From: Methanoregula sp.
Lineage (GTDB): Archaea > Halobacteriota > Methanomicrobia > Methanomicrobiales > Methanospirillaceae
Direction: 5' to 3'
DNA length: 27,302 nucleotides
NCBI GenBank assembly: GCA_003154335.1
Contig: PMDE01000054.1
Span: 2,209 to 29,510, forward strand
Shown: piece by piece, positions 1-6,116 of the stretch
Numbering within the stretch: the stretch's first letter is position 1
Layout: each line of letters starts with the position of its first letter
The notes under the pieces: generated by a model
What the model was told of the DNA's origin: nothing
The model's input: only the letters and a program-made list of their open reading frames with translations
The model's database searches: none
Translations under genes and position numbers: made by a program

Positions 1-2
1 CC

Positions 3-593
3 GAATTGATCCGAAGAATGGCGGTTCTCGGGTACACGACTGTTGCTATTACGGATCATGTCGATCCATCCAATGTAACATCAGTAATTGAATCGCTCAT
101 CCAGGTCCGGGAATCTGCAAAGCTCTTTGGGGTCAGATTACTCTGCGGTGTTGAGATCACGCATGTTCCCCCGTCACAGATAGCTGGCCTTGCAAAATCG
201 GCAAAATCTGCCGGTGCAGATATTGTTCTTGTCCATGGAGAGACGGCGGTAGAACCGGTGGCAGCAGGGACAAACCATGCCGCCTGTGGATCCAGGGATG
301 TGGACGTACTTGCTCACCCGGGGCTCATAACGGTTGAAGATGCATTGCTCGCGACCAGAAATGGAATCGCTCTAGAGATCACTTCGCGCGGGGGCCATAA
401 CCGGACGAATGGCCACGTGGTCCGGATATCGCGGGAAACTGCATGCCAGCTCGTGGTGGATTCAGACGCGCATGCCCCTTATGATCTGCTTGATGAGCGC
501 GCAAAATTTGTGGTCGCAAAAGGGGCCGGACTTACTGATGCGGAGTGTAAACAGGTTATATCTTTAAATATCGAGCAGATTCTCGTTTCCTGA
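3..593 (+). CDS. PHP-domain phosphoesterase, 5' end missing
   Basis: The reading frame is open to the left edge, so the N-terminus (normally carrying the first HxH metal motif of PHP proteins) lies outside the window. Visible metal-site motifs are ITDHVD near the start, HPGL in the middle and DSDAHA near the C-terminus, the typical order in the polymerase-and-histidinol-phosphatase (PHP) family of metal-dependent phosphoesterases. By family it would be a cytoplasmic hydrolase of a phosphate ester. Archaeal members are often annotated as histidinol-phosphatase-like, but nothing here fixes the substrate and no histidine biosynthesis genes are nearby. Its downstream neighbours are gar1 and tfb on the same strand, so it may belong to a housekeeping information-processing cluster, but a TATA box in the gap suggests gar1 has its own promoter. 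The family call is firm; the substrate is unknown. Confidence 0.85.
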   Translation, partial: ELIRRMAVLGYTTVAITDHVDPSNVTSVIESLIQVRESAKLFGVRLLCGVEITHVPPSQIAGLAKSAKSAGADIVLVHGETAVEPVAAGTNHAACGSRDVDVLAHPGLITVEDALLATRNGIALEITSRGGHNRTNGHVVRISRETACQLVVDSDAHAPYDLLDERAKFVVAKGAGLTDAECKQVISLNIEQILVS

Positions 594-636
594 AATTTCT
601 ATTTAAACTTTCACGCAATCTTTAAATAGGGTTCCG

Positions 637-650
637 TTTAATATATATAG
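637..650 (+). promoter_or_regulatory. TATA box upstream of gar1-tfb
   Basis: The run TTTAATATATATAG lies about 45-58 bases before the GTG start of gar1. An archaeal start of transcription about 25 bases downstream would leave a leader of roughly 20 bases. This is the strongest TATA-like run in the 101-base gap. Confidence 0.5.
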
Positions 651-694
651 ATTACTAAATCATTTTAGTACCATTATATCCTTGTGGGTGTTGT

Positions 695-919
695 GTGAAA
701 GTTGTTGGTCGAGCGATGAGCACCATTGGCAACCGGATGCTCATTATTCAATGCGATGCAGCCCAGCTTCCCCCATTGTACAGCGAGGTGACCGACCGCC
801 GGATGAAACCAGTAGGAAAGATTCTGGACCTCTTCGGTAACGTCAAAGCCCCCTATGCGGCGGTCCTCTGCAGGGAAAAATGCACCGTCCAGCCGAATGA
901 AAAACTCTTCACAAAGTAA
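695..919 (+). CDS. H/ACA ribonucleoprotein subunit Gar1
   Basis: A 74-residue protein with the Gar1/Naf1 core: a small beta-barrel including LPPLYSEVTDRRMKPVGKILDLFGNVKAPYA. In this family the G-K-I-x-D-x-F-G-x-V segment is diagnostic. Gar1 binds Cbf5 in H/ACA guide ribonucleoproteins that direct pseudouridylation of rRNA. The length matches compact archaeal Gar1 proteins, which lack the eukaryotic glycine/arginine-rich tails. The start is a GTG chosen because it gives the VVGRAMSTIGNRMLI strand and has a GGTG element just upstream (686-690 area). It lies 60 bases before tfb on the same strand; the gar1-tfb pair suggests co-expression of RNA modification and transcription factors. Confidence 0.88.
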   Translation: MKVVGRAMSTIGNRMLIIQCDAAQLPPLYSEVTDRRMKPVGKILDLFGNVKAPYAAVLCREKCTVQPNEKLFTK

Positions 920-979
920 TGTATGCAAAAAATGGGAATCCCTGATCGGGAAAAAGAAACAAATCATTGGTGAAAGTGA

Positions 980-1984
980 ATGCAGGAAATTGAGAAATTA
1001 AAAGTTCTTCAGAGTGAAAGGGAAGCACTTAAATTACGCACAAAGGGAAAAGAGACCGAGAAAAAAGCGGAAAATCATACCGAAACGGTATGCCCTGAGT
1101 GCGGAGGAAGACAGCTTGTCCATGATTATGAACGGGCAGAGCTGGTCTGCCAGGGATGCGGTCTGGTCATTGATGGTGACTTCATCGACCGGGGTCCTGA
1201 GTGGCGGGCATTCGACCACGACCAGCGTATGAAGCGCTCCCGTGTCGGGGCTCCTATGACGTTCACGATTCATGACAAGGGTCTTTCAACGATGATCGAC
1301 TGGAGAAACCGTGATTCGTATGGCAGGGCAATTTCCTCGAAGAACCGTGCCCAGCTCTACCGTCTCCGGAAATGGCAGCGGCGTATCCGGGTCAGCAATG
1401 CAACTGAACGCAATCTTGCATTCGCTCTTTCAGAACTTGATCGGATGGCGTCTGCACTTGGTCTGCCAAGAAATGTCCGTGAGACAGCAGCAGTAGTATA
1501 CCGGGACGCAGTTGATAAGAACCTTATCCGGGGAAGAAGCATTGAAGGCGTGGCAGCAGCTGCACTCTACGCAGCATGCCGCCAGTGCAATGTGCCTCGT
1601 ACACTTGATGAGATAGCAGAAGTATCCCGTGTTTCAAGAAAAGAGATCGGCAGGACATACCGTTTCATTTCCCGGGAACTCGGGCTCAAACTCCTCCCGA
1701 CTTCCCCCATTGATTACGTTCCCCGGTTCTGCTCCGGGCTTACCCTCAAGGGTGAAGTGCAGAGCCGCGCTGTGGAGATCCTCCGGCAGGCCGGAGAAAG
1801 GGAATTAACCAGCGGAAGAGGTCCGACCGGCGTTGCTGCGGCAGCAATTTACATCTCATCGATCCTCGGAGGCGAGCGGCGTACCCAGCGGGAAGTGGCA
1901 GAAGTTGCCGGCGTCACCGAAGTCACCATCAGGAACAGATATAAGGAACTGGCAGAAAAGTTAGATATCGAGATTATTCTCTGA
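980..1984 (+). CDS. tfb: Transcription initiation factor IIB (TFB)
   Basis: A 334-residue archaeal TFB. An N-terminal zinc ribbon has Cys38-x2-Cys41 and Cys57-x2-Cys60. The B-reader/B-linker segment follows (RGPEWRAFDHDQ). Two cyclin-fold repeats make up the rest, about residues 130-230 and 230-330, each with the YAACR/IYISS-like helix. The last repeat ends in a helix-turn-helix (VAEVAGVTEVTIRNRYKEL) that contacts the BRE upstream of the TATA box. TFB binds TBP-DNA and recruits RNA polymerase. The ATG start is supported by GGTGA at 969-973. The extra charged N-terminal 30 residues before the zinc ribbon are typical for the group. The length is normal and all key cysteines are present. Confidence 0.97.
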   Translation: MQEIEKLKVLQSEREALKLRTKGKETEKKAENHTETVCPECGGRQLVHDYERAELVCQGCGLVIDGDFIDRGPEWRAFDHDQRMKRSRVGAPMTFTIHDKGLSTMIDWRNRDSYGRAISSKNRAQLYRLRKWQRRIRVSNATERNLAFALSELDRMASALGLPRNVRETAAVVYRDAVDKNLIRGRSIEGVAAAALYAACRQCNVPRTLDEIAEVSRVSRKEIGRTYRFISRELGLKLLPTSPIDYVPRFCSGLTLKGEVQSRAVEILRQAGERELTSGRGPTGVAAAAIYISSILGGERRTQREVAEVAGVTEVTIRNRYKELAEKLDIEIIL

Positions 1985-2000
1985 TATCATTTTATTTTCC

Positions 2001-2072
2001 GGGCTCGTAGATCAGGGGTAGATCGTTACGTTCGCAACGTAAAGGCCGCGGGTTCAATTCCCGCCGGGTCCA
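2001..2072 (+). tRNA. tRNA-Ala (anticodon CGC)
   Basis: Folds by eye into a full cloverleaf: acceptor GGGCTCG/CGGGTCC, D stem GATC/GATC, anticodon stem TTACG/CGTAA with loop TTCGCAA, T stem GCGGG/CCCGC with loop TTCAATT, discriminator A at 2072. The anticodon CGC reads GCG (Ala). The third acceptor pair is G-U (G3:U70), the main identity element for alanyl-tRNA synthetase. No intron and no encoded CCA. Confidence 0.96.
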
Positions 2073-2127
2073 TACCGGATTTTACATTTTTATGGTTTAC
2101 GCCATTGATTTTTAATCCGCATTATAT

Positions 2128-2149
2128 CGCTTTACAATAATGTAAAGCG
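2128..2149. repeat. Perfect 9-bp inverted repeat (hairpin or operator)
   Basis: Arms cgctttaca (2128-2136) and tgtaaagcg (2141-2149) are exact reverse complements around the 4-base loop ataa. It lies 56 bases after tRNA-Ala and about 90 bases before the TATA box of the PEGA gene. No T-run follows immediately, so it is a poor match to a terminator; an operator or a processed RNA stem is possible. Confidence 0.55.
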
Positions 2150-2235
2150 TGTACGGAAAAATCATAGGATATTTCAGGTTTTTCAGGACCGGTTTGATAC
2201 AGTTCTCCACAATTGTTTTAAGATCCTGTCTGATA

Positions 2236-2244
2236 CCTATATAG
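2236..2244 (+). promoter_or_regulatory. TATA box of the PEGA gene
   Basis: CCTATATAG lies 40 bases before the ATG at 2284. Transcription would be expected near 2266, giving a short leader that contains the GGGGAG ribosome-binding site at 2274-2279. Confidence 0.45.
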
Positions 2245-2283
2245 TTACACAGGAAAACCATTCAGCCAGAAGTGGGGAGTCTC

Positions 2284-3459
2284 ATGATTCAACGAAATAA
2301 TCACAGCAATTTCATTCTCGTCATACTTTTAGGAATTCTCATTATAGCGATGCCTGCAGGTGCTTTTACCGTGGCGATGTATGGCACAAACTCCGGATTT
2401 AATCCTGACCTCCACAAAGATTCCGTGGCGGTTGCAAATTCAATTCCCGGAACAAGCGGATCTGAGCTCGACAGCAGCGTGGCTCAGTTTACAGATCCAT
2501 CGGTAAATGTGATTGTATTAGGGGGCGATGATTCATTCAGCTCCTCCACGGCAGCAAAAATTGAATCTGCTGTCGCTTCAGGTAAAATCCTCGTTATCAC
2601 CTACCCGGGCAACCATCAATTTGATGCAAGCCTGCCCGCAACTGACGGGGGCATCATACCGGGAGGGCAAGCCCTTAAGCAGGTCGACCCCACAAGGATC
2701 GTCTCAAAAGCGATCTTCAACGGACTTCCGTCAGAGTTTCTTTTAAATGGAACACCGCCGAATGGGGAACGGGCTGTTGCCAGGAGGAGTGCGGTTACCC
2801 TCCTGAATTACGACACGGGAACACCCGCACTTCTTTATATGAAATACGGGAAGGGATATGTCATTGAATGGACAACCGTGCCGGTGCCGTACTACATGGC
2901 AGCTGATGAGGCCGATGCGATCAATTATCGTCTGATTACCCGGCTTCTCCCGCCAGAAGCTTTGGTTACCCCTACCATTATTCCGTTGACGACTACCCCA
3001 GCTCTGAATGAGACCACCACAACCATAATCCCCACCGGTGCGGTGACACTCCCGCCAACTTCGGGGAATGTTACTGTCCATTCATCTCCCCCGGGAGCCA
3101 GCGTACTGATTGATGGCGTCTTTGTCGGGTCCACCCCCGATACCTTCACCGCAATTCCACCAGGAAACCATATCGTAAGGATGTCGTTAAGCGGGTACTA
3201 TGATTACGAGGGAACGATCTATATCCTCGCAGGCCAGACAACCAATGCGTTCGGCACCCTTCCTCCCTTAAACCAGATTTCAGGGCAATCTCCTGTCGCA
3301 ACACCGATTGTTGTTGCTATACCGGTGACACCGGTACCCACCGAGAAACAGGGAGGGATCGATAACTCGATCCTGGTTGCGATAATCGGGGTTGTTACCG
3401 CAATTATCGGGGCAACAGCTACCCTTTTTTCCCACGTATTCAAAGCTAAAAAGGAATAA
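2284..3459 (+). CDS. Secreted, membrane-anchored PEGA-domain protein
   Basis: About 391 residues. A signal peptide (hydrophobic LVILLGILIIAMPAGAF) is followed by a ~200-residue domain with an alternating strand/helix pattern (VNVIVLGGDDSF, GKILVITYPG, GKGYVIEW), which resembles a ThuA/GATase1-like flavodoxin fold. A Thr/Pro-rich linker comes next. Then follows one PEGA domain (TVHSSPPGASVLIDGVFVG, IPPGNHIVRM, SGYYDYEG). The C-terminus has a transmembrane helix (ILVAIIGVVTAIIGATATLF) and a basic KAKKE stop-transfer tail. It is therefore an extracellular protein held in the membrane at its C-terminus. PEGA domains are common in surface proteins of Methanomicrobiales; the ligand is unknown. I prefer the ATG at 2284 over the upstream in-frame GTG at 2272, because the GGGGAG at 2274-2279 would be its ribosome-binding site. 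It stands alone between two tRNA-Ala genes. Confidence 0.85.
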   Translation: MIQRNNHSNFILVILLGILIIAMPAGAFTVAMYGTNSGFNPDLHKDSVAVANSIPGTSGSELDSSVAQFTDPSVNVIVLGGDDSFSSSTAAKIESAVASGKILVITYPGNHQFDASLPATDGGIIPGGQALKQVDPTRIVSKAIFNGLPSEFLLNGTPPNGERAVARRSAVTLLNYDTGTPALLYMKYGKGYVIEWTTVPVPYYMAADEADAINYRLITRLLPPEALVTPTIIPLTTTPALNETTTTIIPTGAVTLPPTSGNVTVHSSPPGASVLIDGVFVGSTPDTFTAIPPGNHIVRMSLSGYYDYEGTIYILAGQTTNAFGTLPPLNQISGQSPVATPIVVAIPVTPVPTEKQGGIDNSILVAIIGVVTAIIGATATLFSHVFKAKKE

Positions 3460-3491
3460 GGAAACAACGGGTTTCCAGTCAGACTTTTTTT
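3460..3491 (+). terminator. Hairpin plus T-run after the PEGA gene
   Basis: Directly after the TAA stop, GGAAAC (3460-3465) pairs perfectly with GTTTCC (3471-3476) over a 5-base loop, and a run of seven T follows at 3485-3491. In archaea the T-run is the more important part; the small stem supports the call. Confidence 0.5.
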
Positions 3492-3599
3492 AAGAAATAA
3501 CAATACAATTCCACTTAACTATACAAAGTGTGGTTGCAAGGAAACAGGAACAACTATATGGAATACGCGGAAAAATAACATACCGCAACTTATTGTGGC

Positions 3600-3671
3600 G
3601 GGCTCGTAGATCAGGGGTAGATCGTCACGTTTGCAACGTGAAGGCCACGGGTTCAAATCCCGTCGAGTCCA
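3600..3671 (+). tRNA. tRNA-Ala (anticodon TGC)
   Basis: Cloverleaf with acceptor GGGCTCG/CGAGTCC, D stem GATC/GATC, anticodon stem TCACG/CGTGA with loop TTTGCAA, T stem ACGGG/CCCGT, discriminator A. The anticodon TGC reads GCA. The G3:U70 alanine identity pair is present. It is nearly identical to the tRNA-Ala(CGC) at 2001-2072 in the acceptor, D arm and variable loop, so the two are paralogues. A T-rich run starting at 3676 probably terminates it. Confidence 0.96.
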
Positions 3672-4036
3672 CTCCGTTTTTTTATTTTTGCATTTGCCTG
3701 AAGGGATCATTTTGATTCTAAAAGGCAGTGAGCCGAGCAGGTACGACGAGTCTAATCCTGGCGACTTGATAGATCGCAATCTGACGAATTCGATTTCCTG
3801 TTATCTGATTAAGTTAATACCTGTTCTTCCAGGAAATTGTCCTAGGTAATGCAGATTATCGGATTTCACGATAACTAATATGACATTTTTTCTACCAGAA
3901 ACATTTCAGAATATCTATAGGTTACAAAAATTATTATTTTATCTATATAAAGGAGTTTTTCATCCGTTCCAATAGAAATCACAGTTATGCAAATAATTGT
4001 TGATCAAAAAAAGGAAAACGAAGACAGAGGTGAAAA
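3672..4036. other. A+T-rich gene-free stretch
   Basis: The 365 bases between tRNA-Ala(TGC) and the split secreted gene hold no credible coding region. Short open frames here have no recognisable features and no ribosome-binding site. The only signals I see are the T-rich run after the tRNA and the promoter at 3943-3952. No copy of the tRNA 3' end, which would mark an integration site, is visible in this stretch. Confidence 0.6.
3943..3952 (+). promoter_or_regulatory. TATA box of the split secreted gene
   Basis: CTATATAAAG is a near-ideal archaeal TATA box about 85 bases before the ATG at 4037. A leader of about 60 bases ending in GAGGTGA would result. Confidence 0.5.
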
Positions 4037-4612
4037 ATGATAAAAGACGATATTCAAAATATTTTGTTTCTGGCTTTCATCACAGTTCTTTTCGTCGGAA
4101 TTGTAAATGCATCTTTGACGATAACGAATTTGTCCGAAAATAGTTTGGATGTGAATGTCCAGCCATACTGGTTCGTCCTTGATCCTCTTAACGAATATTC
4201 TTTCGGAGATTTGGTAAATATCAGCGGAACTACGAATGCCCCTCCGGGCTCAAACCTCACTATTCTTGTTGCGGGCAGTTGTTTTAGAAATCCGGCAGGT
4301 TTTCCTTGTCCCCGGATTTTTGAGCTCAATACTACCACAGAATCGGGCACCTCAAATATCAATGCCAGCATTTTTTCGATTCTGGTGAATACCTCATGAC
4401 ACGAACCGGATAGGTATGAAATATTTGTGTTTAATTCAGGATTCAGAGGAAATTCTTCAGTATTAACACTGAAGGCGAATGCATCCTTAACGATTAATCC
4501 TCAATCGCAAAACACGCCATATCAGACTGCATCACGACCTGTTCCCGCGAATGTGTATTTGATTGTTTTCAGTCTGGTTGTCGGTTCTATCCTCTTTATC
4601 AATAAAAACTGA
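4037..4612 (+). pseudogene. Small secreted protein split by an in-frame TGA
   Basis: A strong ribosome-binding site (GAGGTGA, 4027-4033) precedes ATG 4037. The frame gives a signal peptide (hydrophobic ILFLAFITVLFVGIVNA) and an Asn/Ser-rich, beta-type extracellular region. It hits TGA at 4397-4399 (codon 121), and the very same frame then continues without another stop to 4612. The continuation starts HEPDRYEIFVFNSG and ends in a hydrophobic helix (NVYLIVFSLVVGSILF) and INKN. The two parts together make about 190 residues with a normal signal-domain-anchor layout, typical of small archaeal surface proteins. TGA is one base from TGG (Trp), and a Trp there reads naturally. I therefore take it as a recent nonsense mutation, or a sequencing error. 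Alternatively, the first 120 residues are a secreted product on their own. The family is not recognised; it has some likeness to methanogen DUF3821-type surface proteins. Confidence 0.6.
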
Positions 4613-4647
4613 TGACGGTTTTTTACAAAAGAGGAATTGAAAAAAAC

Positions 4648-5088
4648 TCAATCAATCCAGTCGAGCATGACCCGGGGTTTTTCCTGCTCTTCACGCTTCT
4701 GCATCTTTTCTTTCACTTTTTTTACTGCGATTGTAGCAGGCGAAGATCTTTGTTCGAACTGCCCATAATCGATGTAATCATGCGTGATCGGATCGTCGTT
4801 TCCTGTCCCAAGATCCACAAAGGAATCCGCAGGTTCTTCATGCTGGGGCTTCGGAGGATTCCCTCCCGGAGATTCATAAGATTCCTTTGCCGGAGGATAT
4901 TCCAGCGTGTGCACCGGTTCCTGCATGATGAGGGGTGGTGCAATTTTCTGGGGCTGGATAGGGACTTGAGGAGATAACGGGGACTCCGGAAAATTTCCTG
5001 ACCGTAAGAGCAGGAAGTCAACAAAATCTTCAACTTCCCTATGTTGTTCCGGAGTTAACCGCTCCAGTTTACTCTCTAACGATTCCAT
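4648..5088 (-). CDS. Small proline-rich protein with DUF2281/antitoxin-like N-terminus
   Basis: About 146 residues from ATG 5088; an upstream in-frame TTG at 5103 is possible but less likely. Residues 1-31 (MESLESKLERLTPEQHREVEDFVDFLL) resemble the short amphipathic helical segment seen in DUF2281/VapB-like antitoxins. The middle is rich in Pro, Glu and Gln and probably disordered. The C-terminus is a charged helix (VKKVKEKMQKREEQEKPRV) ending MLDWID. There is no signal peptide or membrane segment. It is preceded by a good TATA box on the same strand and by no partner: no toxin gene is adjacent. Function not recognised. The gene is real in my view because of its promoter, codon usage and coherent composition. 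Confidence 0.65.
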   Translation of the reverse strand: MESLESKLERLTPEQHREVEDFVDFLLLRSGNFPESPLSPQVPIQPQKIAPPLIMQEPVHTLEYPPAKESYESPGGNPPKPQHEEPADSFVDLGTGNDDPITHDYIDYGQFEQRSSPATIAVKKVKEKMQKREEQEKPRVMLDWID

Positions 5089-5137
5089 GCTGTGTTCCCG
5101 CAAAATTCCCTGTTAATGAAATATCTCTCCTTATTGG

Positions 5138-5146
5138 TATTTATAG
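5138..5146 (-). promoter_or_regulatory. TATA box of the proline-rich protein gene
   Basis: Read on the - strand this is CTATAAATA, a consensus archaeal TATA box. It is about 50 bases before ATG 5088; transcription would start near 5113. Confidence 0.55.
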
Positions 5147-5252
5147 CCAAAGACCTGAATTTTCCTGCTCTCATTGAGAACATAACTTCCGGCATCCTTA
5201 AAACACCAACCGGTATTTTGGCGGAAAACGGTTCCTGCTCGGAATGATGAAA

Positions 5253-6116
5253 TTATTCCCACTTGTGCTGGTACCCGCGTTTCTCCACGGGTAAGCCATC
5301 TATCAGGACAGATTTTTCGCGGGTTACCGTGCCAATTACCGAATAGGATACACCATACACCGGATGACTGTGCGGGGGGAGCGTGAATATCAGCTCGTAA
5401 TCCCCTCCCCCGTGCAATGCAAGTTCACAGGCCTGTTTTTCAGGAATTCCCGAGGGTAACGGCAGTTTTGCTGAATCAAGCGAAAACCCGCATTCATTGA
5501 CGCTTAGTAAATCATAGAGCGAAAGTGCGACTCCGTCACTGTCATCCATCATGGCGCTGGCACCCCCCCGGGCGAGAAGCTGTCCTTCCTTTACCCGGGG
5601 TTGTGGTTCAAAGAGTTGCTTCCTGAACTCAGAATACCCGTCAATATATGCCTGCGCCTGGCCAGGAGTTCCCGTAATGCAGACAAGATCACCCGGATGA
5701 GCGCCGCTGCGACGCACAATACGGGATTTGTCTGCGAGCCCAAGACCGGTTGTGACGATGGTGAGTTCTCCATGACGGTCAATATCGCCTCCGATAATCA
5801 TAGCACCGAACCGTTTACAGCAATCCTGTGCGCCCTGCATGATACCGGCCAGCTCCTTCCATCCATCAAGTCCGACTGCAATGAGGAGATATTTTGGCTC
5901 AGCCCCCATGCTCGCAATATCCGAAAGCGTGACTGCTGCACTCATCCAGCCCATCTGCCACGTGCTCATGCCCTCAACAAAGTCAGTCGACCGGTGGAGC
6001 ATGTCCGTTGTGACCACCAGGATCTGGTCACCACATGGCACCTCTGCGCAGTCATCCATAGTATGCTCTTTTCCGATAATTCCTGTAACCACAGATAAAA
6101 GTTCTCGGTCATCCAC
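5253..6116 (-). CDS. thiL: Thiamine-monophosphate kinase
   Basis: A 287-residue member of the AIR-synthase/ThiL fold. ThiL phosphorylates thiamine monophosphate with ATP to thiamine diphosphate, the last step of cofactor synthesis. Family landmarks in order: TTDMLHRSTDF, the AAVTLSDIASMGAEPKYLLIAVGL helix-strand unit, MIIGGDIDRHGELTIVTTGLG, MMDDSDGVALSLYDL and GGGDYELIFTLP. The usual motifs read SDG (kept) and GGEDYEL (here GGGDYEL, with one acidic residue replaced). It is slightly shorter than many bacterial ThiL proteins. Its start overlaps the end of the DUF460 gene by 8 bases, so it is the last gene of the rio2-DUF460-thiL operon. The family is firm; the exact substrate follows from the family. 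Confidence 0.85.
   Translation of the reverse strand: MDDRELLSVVTGIIGKEHTMDDCAEVPCGDQILVVTTDMLHRSTDFVEGMSTWQMGWMSAAVTLSDIASMGAEPKYLLIAVGLDGWKELAGIMQGAQDCCKRFGAMIIGGDIDRHGELTIVTTGLGLADKSRIVRRSGAHPGDLVCITGTPGQAQAYIDGYSEFRKQLFEPQPRVKEGQLLARGGASAMMDDSDGVALSLYDLLSVNECGFSLDSAKLPLPSGIPEKQACELALHGGGDYELIFTLPPHSHPVYGVSYSVIGTVTREKSVLIDGLPVEKRGYQHKWE

Noticed and set aside
3640..4036. Integration site (att) made from the tRNA-Ala 3' end
   Set aside because: I looked for a second copy of the T-arm/acceptor end downstream and found none in the window, apart from the paralogous tRNA itself.
4397..4399. TGA as a selenocysteine codon
   Set aside because: Selenoprotein synthesis in archaea is known from Methanococcales and a few others, needs a 3'-UTR SECIS element that I cannot see after 4612, and the protein has no redox motif at this place. 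Pyrrolysine uses TAG, not TGA.
5601..6098. + strand open frame opposite thiL
   Set aside because: Shadow of thiL, which has the conserved motifs; no start signal on the + strand.
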